From JBBQHX01 sp035306065 (lineage in GTDB: Bacteria > Gemmatimonadota > Gemmatimonadetes > Gemmatimonadales > Gemmatimonadaceae): DNA of 64,000 nt. The position numbers and the translations under genes are program-made. Below, one piece after another: positions 42,668 through 49,934 of this stretch. The number at the start of each line of letters is the position of its first letter. The first letter of the stretch is position 1. The stretch covers positions 1 to 64,000 of the forward strand of contig DATGOL010000113.1 of assembly GCA_035306065.1 (NCBI GenBank), written 5' to 3'. The notes under the pieces were generated by a model. That model searched no databases. It had not been told where the DNA came from and saw nothing but the letters and a program-made list of their open reading frames with translations.

Positions 42668-44050
42668 GTGGAAATCCGGATCGACTACACGAACATGATG
42701 GCCGCGGCTGTGTCGGGCGGCCTGGAAGCCGATGACTGGCGTGAGGCAGGGGAGGCGTTCCGCGCGAGCCGTGCGCGCGTCAACGAGCGCGATGTGCGCG
42801 GTGAGCTCGGGTTCCTTCACCTGCCCGAACGAGACGCGCTCCGGCAGGCATGCGAGACTACGGCCGGCGAAATGCGCCCTGACGTGGACGATGTAGTCGT
42901 ACTTGGAATCGGCGGCTCCGCGCTCGGGCCGATAGCACTGCGCACAGCACTCCTGGAGCCCGGCTGGAACCTGCTGACCAGGAGCGCTCGAAATGGCTTG
43001 CCTCGCCTTCACGTTCTCGACAACGTGGATCCCGCAACAATCGCCGGTACACTCGACAGGGTGGATATCGCCCGCACTCTCTTCATCGTAACGTCGAAGA
43101 GTGGTGGCACGGCGGAAACGATGGCGCAGTTCCTCGTTGCGAATGACCGCGTGCGGGCAGCCGGCCTGCCGGTGCGCAATCACTTCGTTTTCATCACCGA
43201 TCCCGATAAGGGCGCACTCCGTGCGCTCGCAGCGTCGGAAGGCATTCGCGCGCTGGAGATTCCCGCAGACGTGGGCGGTCGCTTCAGCGTTCTCACACCC
43301 GTAGGACTGTTTCCCGCCGCCATGACGGGAATTGATATCGGCGCACTTCTGCGTGGCGCAGCGATCATGCGTGACCGCTGCGCCACCGATGTCCTTTCGG
43401 AAAATCCCGCAGGTGCCTACGCAACATTGCAATGGCTTGCCCACACAAAGCTCGGCAAGTCCATGCACGTATGCATGCCGTACAGCGATTCGCTGCGGGA
43501 CATTGCCGACTGGTTCGTGCAACTCTGGGCGGAGAGCCTTGGTAAGGTTCGCCCGGATGGCACCAGTGTGGGGCCAACGCCGATCGCCGCGTTAGGGGCA
43601 ACCGACCAGCACAGCCAGGTGCAGCTGTTCATGGAGGGGCCGGCTGACAAGACGGTGAGCTTCCTGGCGGTGGGATCACGAAGCGGCGATGTGGAAATTC
43701 CCTCCGCCTTCCCCGACGTCAGAGAACTCGCATATCTCGGCGGTCACACACTCGGCGCATTGCTCGATATCGAGCAGCGCGCAACGGCTGGAGCACTCGC
43801 CAGGCGGGGTCGCCCGAACCTGACCATTACGATGGGCAAGGTGGACGCGGAGCACCTGGGCGCCCTCTTCATGTTCTTTGAACTGGCCACGGCCTACGCG
43901 GGCGAGCTTTACGGAGTGAACGCCTACGACCAGCCCGGGGTGGAGTTGGGAAAGCAATTTGCGTACGCCATGCTCGGACGCCCGGACGCGCAGGCCGCGC
44001 GAGAAGAATGGGACCGCTTGCCGAAACCCGATCCTTCGCGCACGATTTGA
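42668..44050 (+). CDS. pgi: glucose-6-phosphate isomerase
   Basis: 460-residue SIS-domain isomerase between glucose 6-phosphate and fructose 6-phosphate. VVVLGIGGSALGP and TSKSGGTAETM bind the phosphate. Catalytic Glu is in WAESLGK, His in ATDQHSQVQ and Lys in ELGKQFA. The length is that of the short bacterial type, as in Bacillus. GAGGAGGA lies about eight bases before the GTG, inside the previous gene's end. Confidence 0.94.
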   Translation: MEIRIDYTNMMAAAVSGGLEADDWREAGEAFRASRARVNERDVRGELGFLHLPERDALRQACETTAGEMRPDVDDVVVLGIGGSALGPIALRTALLEPGWNLLTRSARNGLPRLHVLDNVDPATIAGTLDRVDIARTLFIVTSKSGGTAETMAQFLVANDRVRAAGLPVRNHFVFITDPDKGALRALAASEGIRALEIPADVGGRFSVLTPVGLFPAAMTGIDIGALLRGAAIMRDRCATDVLSENPAGAYATLQWLAHTKLGKSMHVCMPYSDSLRDIADWFVQLWAESLGKVRPDGTSVGPTPIAALGATDQHSQVQLFMEGPADKTVSFLAVGSRSGDVEIPSAFPDVRELAYLGGHTLGALLDIEQRATAGALARRGRPNLTITMGKVDAEHLGALFMFFELATAYAGELYGVNAYDQPGVELGKQFAYAMLGRPDAQAAREEWDRLPKPDPSRTI

Positions 44051-44141
44051 GTCGAGCGGAATCGGACGTCCCGCGCCCGAGCGGAAACTCCAGCAACTCG
44101 TGCGCTCAATCTCGCAGGGGAAAGGGCCTGAGCGGAGCAGA

Positions 44142-44774
44142 ATGTCCGAAAAGTCTACAGATACAGCAACCGGCGACGAGCGGCTGGCCAGCTTCAACGA
44201 GCTGGCAAGGCGCTCTTCACACGAGATTAGGAATGCGCTTAACGCCGTTGCGGTTAACTTGGAGGTAGCCAGATCGCGCCTGGAGCGATCTGAGCAGCAG
44301 GACGACACACTCGCCAAGTCCGTCGCGCCGTTTGCCCGCTCGGCTGCCGAGCAGCTGGAAGTGCTGGCAGGACTCACGGAGTCCTTCATGGCGCTTGCGC
44401 GATCGGGACTGGGCGAGTCCGTGTCCCTGGAGGCGGTGGTGCGGAATGCGTCCCGGCTGGCCGATGGAGTTGCGCGATCGGAAGGTAGGGCTGTCACCTT
44501 CGACGGAGGCGGTGTGCACGGCTCGCGCACTGTGTCGGGCAACGACGCCGGCTGGGTGGTTGTGCGGTTACTGCTCACCGGGTTGGCCGAGGGTGACGGG
44601 CAGTCGCTCACGGTTGGTCTCGTGGAGGGTCCGCGAATGTTCGTTAGAGCGGTTTCCGGAGCGGAGCTTCCCACGCTGGACGTCGGATTCGTGCAGGCAG
44701 CAGCGGCATCCGGCGTTCAATTGACGAAGGAATACGGATGCTGGTATGCCGGGTTCACATCGTCCGGCGCCTGA
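44142..44774 (+). CDS. degenerate histidine kinase (DHp domain with eroded ATPase domain)
   Basis: 210 residues. FNELARRSSHEIRNALNAV (His27) is the dimerisation/phosphoacceptor H box, and the helices after it (EVARSRLER, FARSAAEQLEVLAGLTESFMALA) form the four-helix bundle. The C-terminal half has an alpha-beta shape like an ATPase domain (VRLLLTGLAEGDGQSLTVGLVEG), but the N, G1 and G2 boxes (Asn, DxGxG, GxGxG) are missing. It probably cannot bind ATP in the usual way and may act as a phosphotransfer protein or inhibitor for the NtrC-type regulator 21 bases downstream. Confidence 0.78.
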   Translation: MSEKSTDTATGDERLASFNELARRSSHEIRNALNAVAVNLEVARSRLERSEQQDDTLAKSVAPFARSAAEQLEVLAGLTESFMALARSGLGESVSLEAVVRNASRLADGVARSEGRAVTFDGGGVHGSRTVSGNDAGWVVVRLLLTGLAEGDGQSLTVGLVEGPRMFVRAVSGAELPTLDVGFVQAAAASGVQLTKEYGCWYAGFTSSGA

Positions 44775-44795
44775 CGTGCAATCAAACTCTGTCCC

Positions 44796-46349
44796 ATGGC
44801 AATGACGCAACCGAAGATCCTTATTGCTGACGACGAAAAGGCAATCACTACCGGCCTTGGCGCCATCCTTGGCGACGAGGGGTACGAAATTGTGGTTGTT
44901 GGCGATGGGCAGGCTGCCCTGGAGCAACTCGCCGGCGACAGCTACGGGGTTGTGCTGGCAGACCTGATGATGCCGAAGCTGGATGGCCTGGAACTGCTCC
45001 GCGAAATGGCGGAGCGCGAGATTGCCACGGAGTGCATCATCGTAACCGGGCAGGGAACCGTGGACTCCGCGGTTTCGGCCATGCGTCAGGGCGCTTACGA
45101 CTACATCGAGAAGCCGCTGAATGCCGAGAAGCTCACGAGGCTCAAGGCGCTGATTCCGAAGGCAATAGACAAGTACAACGTTCAGCAGAAAAACCGGGAA
45201 CTGGCTTCACAGCTCAGGACACTCACGCACTTCGGCGACCTCACCGGTCAGTCAGATGAAATGCGTGAGGTGTACCGGATGATCGAGGCGGTGGCTTCGA
45301 GCACCGCCAGTGTACTGATCCTTGGTGAATCCGGCACCGGAAAGGAGCTCGTAGCGCGGGCCCTGCACAGCAAGAGCGAGCGCGCGAAGGGACCCTTCCT
45401 TGCGCTCAACTGCGCTGCACTGCCGAAGGACATTCTGGAGAACGAGCTGTTCGGGCATGAGAAGGGCGCCTTTACCGGTTCCACCAACGAGAAGGCGGGA
45501 GCTTTCGAGATGGCGGATGGCGGAACCCTCTTCCTGGATGAGGTTGCGGAGATGACTCCGGACATTCAGGTGAAGCTTCTGAGGGCGTTGGAGAGTCGTA
45601 CCGTGCGGCGGCTCGGTGGCAAGAAGGACATTCCGGTGGACATCCGCATCGTGGCTGCCACGAACAAGGATCTGCAGCGTGCGATTGCGGATGGTGATCT
45701 CCGAGAGGACATCTATTACCGGCTGGCGGTAGTGGAGATACACCTGCCGCCGTTGCGTGAAAGGGCGGGTGACCTGAGGCTGCTTGCCGAGGAGTTTCTG
45801 GCCCGCTTCGCGCTGGAGAACAAGAAGAAGGTGCAGGGCTTCGACGAGGCGGCCTGGGAGTGGATGCTCTCGTACCACTGGCCCGGCAACGTTCGTGAAT
45901 TGAAGAATGCGGTGGAGCGTGCGGTGATCATGTCGCGCGGCGGCCTGATCGGTGCAGATGACATAGCTCCGCGCCATCTGCGGTCGGGCAACGTTACCGG
46001 GTCGGTTACCATCCCGGTTGGCTCCTCGGTGGCGGAAGCTCGGCGTCTGCTGGTGCTTCGCACCTTCGCGTCCACCGGCGGAGATCAGCCGCGGACTGCA
46101 AGGTTGCTCGGGATCGATGAGGAGGAGTTGGCAGGTGAGCTGGCCGACATAATCCGGAGCCGGGATGGCGGACGGTCGGCCGGATCTGCGGATACAGATG
46201 ACGGTGTTGAGAAACCCAACGGCGCGAAGTCTGCCGAGGAGAGCCTGATAGAGGAGGCAGTGGCTTCGGTGGCGACGGCGTCATCGGGACGAAAGCAGGC
46301 CTCGAGGTCCAGCAGGACAGGTGCGAGCAAGAGTGCGCGCAAGCGTTGA
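44796..46349 (+). CDS. NtrC-type sigma54-dependent response regulator
   Basis: 517 residues. The receiver domain has the acidic pair DD12-13, phospho-Asp D56 in LADLMMPKLDG and Lys in IEKPL. The AAA+ domain has GESGTGKE (Walker A), ELFGHEKGAFTGS and GGTLFLDEV (Walker B), with the R-finger in REDIYYRLAV. GAFTGS replaces GAFTGA, the loop that contacts sigma54. A Fis-like helix-turn-helix (EARRLLVLRTFASTGGDQPRTARLLGI) is weakly matched; then comes a disordered Ser/Ala/Lys tail of about 75 residues. It pairs with the kinase-like gene before it. Confidence 0.92.
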   Translation: MAMTQPKILIADDEKAITTGLGAILGDEGYEIVVVGDGQAALEQLAGDSYGVVLADLMMPKLDGLELLREMAEREIATECIIVTGQGTVDSAVSAMRQGAYDYIEKPLNAEKLTRLKALIPKAIDKYNVQQKNRELASQLRTLTHFGDLTGQSDEMREVYRMIEAVASSTASVLILGESGTGKELVARALHSKSERAKGPFLALNCAALPKDILENELFGHEKGAFTGSTNEKAGAFEMADGGTLFLDEVAEMTPDIQVKLLRALESRTVRRLGGKKDIPVDIRIVAATNKDLQRAIADGDLREDIYYRLAVVEIHLPPLRERAGDLRLLAEEFLARFALENKKKVQGFDEAAWEWMLSYHWPGNVRELKNAVERAVIMSRGGLIGADDIAPRHLRSGNVTGSVTIPVGSSVAEARRLLVLRTFASTGGDQPRTARLLGIDEEELAGELADIIRSRDGGRSAGSADTDDGVEKPNGAKSAEESLIEEAVASVATASSGRKQASRSSRTGASKSARKR

Positions 46350-46421
46350 TAACCGGTGAGGACGATGCCGTGGCGTGTTGGCGGCGGTGGCGTCCCTCCC
46401 TTCCCAGCACGAGGATTGGCC

Positions 46422-46967
46422 ATGTCGCACGACGAATTTTACGAAGAGCCGTACGTGATCATCGAGAAGCATTCCGGTGGATCAGGGAATTTTATTCTGG
46501 GCATAGCGCTCGGAGCAGGATTGGCGCTTCTGCTGGCTCCGCAGTCGGGTCGAAAGACGCGTCGTGACATCGAGCGTCGTGCGCGCATGGCGCGGCAGCG
46601 GGCGGAGGAGTTGGCGCACGATGTTGGTGATCGGATGAACGACCAGCTCTCGCGTGCCCGAAACGAGGTTGAGTCAAAGCTCGATACCGCGCGTTCGGAG
46701 ATCGATTTCCGCAAGCGTCAGGTGCAGAGTGCGGTGCACGCTGGTCGTGAGGCAGCGCGAGATGCGCGCGAGGAGCTGGAGCGTCGCATTGCGGATACCA
46801 AGGCTGCGTACCAGGCTGGTGTGGACGTGAGCCGGGAGCGTGCCGAGTTGAGAGAGCTGGAGGATGAAGGTGATGAATTCGCTGAGGATTTTGCTCCGGC
46901 AGCGGATCTCGATACACGTGGTGCCCGGCGGCAGGTGCGCGGTTCGGGCGAGGCGTCAGGCGCCTGA
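46422..46967 (+). CDS. YtxH-domain protein
   Basis: 181 residues: one transmembrane segment (GNFILGIALGAGLALLLAPQSGRKTRRDI, the YtxH signature) and a long Arg/Glu/Ala helix, probably a coiled coil, with an acidic end. YtxH-like proteins are general-stress membrane proteins of unknown mechanism. The ATG at 46422 has GAGGA about eight bases upstream. The next gene starts 17 bases after its stop. Confidence 0.86.
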   Translation: MSHDEFYEEPYVIIEKHSGGSGNFILGIALGAGLALLLAPQSGRKTRRDIERRARMARQRAEELAHDVGDRMNDQLSRARNEVESKLDTARSEIDFRKRQVQSAVHAGREAARDAREELERRIADTKAAYQAGVDVSRERAELRELEDEGDEFAEDFAPAADLDTRGARRQVRGSGEASGA

Positions 46968-46983
46968 GGCGAGAGCGTAGCCG

Positions 46984-47970
46984 GTGACAGGTCCGCCGGC
47001 TGGGGAGAGTGTCGGCGGGATAGCCGCAGCAGCGCCTGACGACATACCGGACCATCCAAAGCCGCGTCGAGCCAGGCGGCATGCACGACCATTTTTCGAG
47101 CGCGCCGCCTGGTCCACTCGCGACTTTCTCGCCCGCGTGTGGGACAACGCCGGTGAAGACAACGTGTTCTTCCTGGCGGGCGGAATCGCGTTCAACATAC
47201 TGCTCGCCGCAGTGCCATTTGCGCTGCTGCTGGTGAGCGGCATGGCCTACCTGCTCAACTTTTCCGCTGAAGCGTCTGCAACCGAGGTTGCAGAACTCGT
47301 GTCACGTCTACTGCCACCAGGTCAGGATACGCTGCGCGATTCCCTGGTGGCGGCGGTGAACACGCGCGGGCCAACCGGGCTCGTTGGAGCCGTGAGCTTT
47401 GTATGGTTCTCCACCAGGCTGTTCGGTTCGCTTCGCAGCGTGCTTGGCGAGGTGTTCGACATCGAGCGAGGCAGGGGAATCGTGGCGGGAAAGCTGTTCG
47501 ACGCCCAGGTGACTGTTGTGGCCACCATCCTCGTTTCCATCTACGTGACGCTCAATGCGTACCTGGTGTTCGCCACCACACGAGGAATCGCGGTGCTGGA
47601 GCGAGTGGGGCTGCGAAATGACCTGATGGGAGGTCTGGAGTACACCATTGGTCGGCTCCTGGCCTTCGGAATGGCCTTCAGCATTTTCTTCGCCCTGTAC
47701 AAGGTGCTCCCCTATCGCCGTATCAGGTGGCAGACCGCCTGCGTTGCGGCACTCTCAACGAGCATCCTCTTCGAACTTGCCCGAAACCTCTTCACGATGT
47801 TCGTGCGCTCGTTCAGCCCCGGTTCGCTGTACACGGGCACGATCTACGCACTGGTGATAGTGGTGTTCTGGGTGTACTACGCCGCGCTCACCTTCATCAT
47901 CGGCGGGGAGGTTGCGCAGGTGTACGAGCTTCGGCGCGTGAGACGGCTTCAGCGTGAAGTATTTGACTGA
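46984..47970 (+). CDS. YihY/UPF0761 family membrane protein
   Basis: 328 residues with six transmembrane helices. NVFFLAGGIAFNILLAAVPFALLLVSG and the later YKVLPYRRIRWQTACVAA and GSLYTGTIYALVIVVFWVYYAALTFIIGGEVAQVY are the family signature (formerly called RNase BN, a name shown to be incorrect). The role is unknown; some members are thought to act in the envelope. A 40-residue basic N-terminus precedes the core. The GTG start lies 17 bases after the YtxH gene. Confidence 0.9.
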   Translation: MTGPPAGESVGGIAAAAPDDIPDHPKPRRARRHARPFFERAAWSTRDFLARVWDNAGEDNVFFLAGGIAFNILLAAVPFALLLVSGMAYLLNFSAEASATEVAELVSRLLPPGQDTLRDSLVAAVNTRGPTGLVGAVSFVWFSTRLFGSLRSVLGEVFDIERGRGIVAGKLFDAQVTVVATILVSIYVTLNAYLVFATTRGIAVLERVGLRNDLMGGLEYTIGRLLAFGMAFSIFFALYKVLPYRRIRWQTACVAALSTSILFELARNLFTMFVRSFSPGSLYTGTIYALVIVVFWVYYAALTFIIGGEVAQVYELRRVRRLQREVFD

Positions 47971-48171
47971 CAAAGGTGCGATCGACGCCGGAACCTCTCC
48001 GTTTCGAGGCACCCGGCCGACACCGTGGTAGAGCCTGTCGCCGTCGGGCAGCCGGAAGTCGCCCGGGCTGCCGATTTCCGCCCACTTTGTGACCCCCGTC
48101 GCATTGTGACCCCTCCGTGGCACGACCGGTGCCTTGGTAAGGGACAGAAGACAAACCATCACGGAGGCCAA

Positions 48172-48384
48172 ATGCGCAACCTCACTGCAATAGCACTTCT
48201 CGCCACTCTTACCACCCTCGGCGCCTGCACCAAGACCGGTGAAGGCGAGTACCAGGTGGAGACTCCCGACGTCGACGTTTCCACAGACACCACCACGGTA
48301 AACACTCCCAGTGTTGACGTGGGCAGGGATACGCTTCAGGTACCGGTTCCGACCGTGGACGTGGACCCGCCCAGGAGCAACTGA
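48172..48384 (+). CDS. small repeat lipoprotein
   Basis: 70 residues: signal peptide with lipobox TLGAC, then about 45 mature residues built of repeated (T/V)P(D/S/T)VDV units (ETPDVDV, NTPSVDV, VPTVDV) with Thr/Asp linkers. There is no room for a globular domain, so it is probably a surface or periplasmic spacer. GGAGG lies six bases before the ATG, which fixes the start. A strong terminator follows. No family recognised. Confidence 0.75.
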   Translation: MRNLTAIALLATLTTLGACTKTGEGEYQVETPDVDVSTDTTTVNTPSVDVGRDTLQVPVPTVDVDPPRSN

Positions 48385-48406
48385 TTCATCTCAGTTGACG
48401 AATGAC

Positions 48407-48443
48407 AGAAGCGCCGCAACCGATTACCGGTTGCGGCGCTTCT
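48407..48443 (+). terminator. intrinsic terminator of the small lipoprotein
   Basis: Perfect 16-base-pair stem AGAAGCGCCGCAACCG / CGGTTGCGGCGCTTCT with loop ATTAC, followed by TATT. Confidence 0.85.
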
Positions 48444-48532
48444 TATTGGAAGCGACCGGAAGCGTTGCCCGGTACTGTAAGTTGTCTGCAAGCTTCAGCC
48501 AACTCCGTACCGCCTTCTGCCTTTTTGCTTAC

Positions 48533-49570
48533 ATGTCCGCCCAAATCATTGCAGACCTCCGCAGCGACACCGTCACCCGGCCCGTGCCCGGCATGCGCGA
48601 AGCAATCGCGAGTGCGGTTGTTGGCGACGACGTTCTCGAAGGTGACCCAACCGTTCGCAGTCTCGAGGATCAGGTTTGTTCGGTCCTGAACAAGGATCGT
48701 GCGCTCTTCTTCCCGTCCGGAACCATGGCGAACCTTGCTGCACTCTGGCTCCAGGCAGAGCGCGGCACCGAGGTTCTGCTGGATTCCGAGTGCCATATCT
48801 ACAACTGGGAAGTGGCTGGCGCGGCGTCCATTGCGGGAGTGCAGCCGCGGCCCGTGATTGCATCCAACGGGATCGTTATGCAGGCGGCCGACCTTCAATC
48901 CGCCCTCAAGCCCGCATCTTCGCTGCCTCGCACCAGTCTCGTGTGCGTGGAGAACACGCATAACGGAGCGGGTGGTGCCGTAAGCGATGCCGCATTCCTC
49001 CAGGCCATCCGCGAAGTTGCCGACGGGCAGGGACTGCCGGTACACATGGATGGAGCTCGCCTCTGGAACGCCGCAGTCGCGTTGAACGTGACGCCTGCGT
49101 CGCTCGTTGAGCACGCGGACACCGTGATGGTGTCGTTTTCCAAGGGACTCGGTGCACCGGTTGGGGCCGCACTCGCCGGAAGCGAACGCGCGATGGAGCG
49201 TGCCTGGGAGGTACGCAAGCGACTGGGCGGCGGCATGCGGCAGTCGGGCGTTCTGGCTGCGGCCTGCATATACGGACTCGAGCATCACATGGAGCAGCTG
49301 GCAGACGATCATGCGAATGCAGCGCTGCTGGCTACGCTGGTTGGCGATGTGGATGGCGTTCGCGTTGTGCAGCCGCAGACGAACATCCTGATGGTAGATC
49401 TGCCGGCCAGCCTTTCGGGCCCCGAGGTGGCTCGTCGTGCTGCGGAACGGGGCGTTCTGATTTCGCCGTGGAACGCAACCAGGATACGGGCGGTGACGCA
49501 TCTGGACGTCTCGCGGGAAGCAGTAGCCGCTGCCGGCGCCGTACTTCGTGACGTGCTGGCTGAGCAGTAG
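48533..49570 (+). CDS. ltaE: low-specificity L-threonine aldolase
   Basis: 345-residue PLP enzyme that splits threonine or allo-threonine into glycine and acetaldehyde. LRSDTVTRPVPGMREAI at the start, GDDVLEGDPTV, FFPSGTMANLAAL, HMDGARLWNA and the PLP-Lys in SFSKGLGAPVG are the family markers. The ATG at 48533 gives the normal length; it has no ribosome site. GTAAGTTG lies about 55 bases upstream. It precedes the SRP RNA gene and may be unrelated to the dnaX unit. Confidence 0.93.
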   Translation: MSAQIIADLRSDTVTRPVPGMREAIASAVVGDDVLEGDPTVRSLEDQVCSVLNKDRALFFPSGTMANLAALWLQAERGTEVLLDSECHIYNWEVAGAASIAGVQPRPVIASNGIVMQAADLQSALKPASSLPRTSLVCVENTHNGAGGAVSDAAFLQAIREVADGQGLPVHMDGARLWNAAVALNVTPASLVEHADTVMVSFSKGLGAPVGAALAGSERAMERAWEVRKRLGGGMRQSGVLAAACIYGLEHHMEQLADDHANAALLATLVGDVDGVRVVQPQTNILMVDLPASLSGPEVARRAAERGVLISPWNATRIRAVTHLDVSREAVAAAGAVLRDVLAEQ

Positions 49571-49670
49571 GGCGAAGCGCGCCTGGAAGGTGCTGATATC
49601 CGGCGCACGGATCGCGAGTGAGCGACATGCAGGATTGTGAGCAGGGGATGCTGCGGCTACATTTCTCGGT

Positions 49671-49768
49671 GCCCCGGGTCCCGGAGGGCGCGAGCCCGCC
49701 AACCCCGTCAGGACCCCGAAGGTAGCAGCGGTACGTGGTGTCTTTCGTTGCTCCGTCAGGCCCGGGGT
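49671..49768 (+). ncRNA. ffs: signal recognition particle RNA, small bacterial type (4.5S)
   Basis: About 98 bases. The conserved domain IV core GTCAGGACCCCGAAGG followed by TAGCAGC is unmistakable. The 5' CCCCGGG pairs with the 3' CCCGGGG to close the rod. It has no Alu domain. The apical loop reads ACC-CCGAA-GGT, five bases, instead of the usual GGAA tetraloop. Its position just upstream of dnaX-ybaB-recR is a conserved bacterial arrangement. The ends are set by the terminal pairing. Confidence 0.9.
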
Positions 49769-49850
49769 AATCGCGCGGGCTCCGGCCCTGGTTAACGGGT
49801 TCGGACCTGCGCGAGGTGGTGCTGAAATGCCGCCGCGATCGTATAGCGGC

Positions 49851-49884
49851 AGAGCCTGACGAGTGCATAGCGCCGTCAGGCTCT
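49851..49884 (+). terminator. hairpin between ffs and dnaX
   Basis: Eleven-base-pair stem AGAGCCTGACG / CGTCAGGCTCT with a 12-base loop, followed by CGTTGT. It probably ends the SRP RNA transcript. It lies 51 bases before the dnaX start. Confidence 0.6.
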
Positions 49885-49934
49885 CGTTGTCTCGGAGCCG
49901 TTTGCGCGGCTCCGCGTACCTTCCCGGACGTCTC

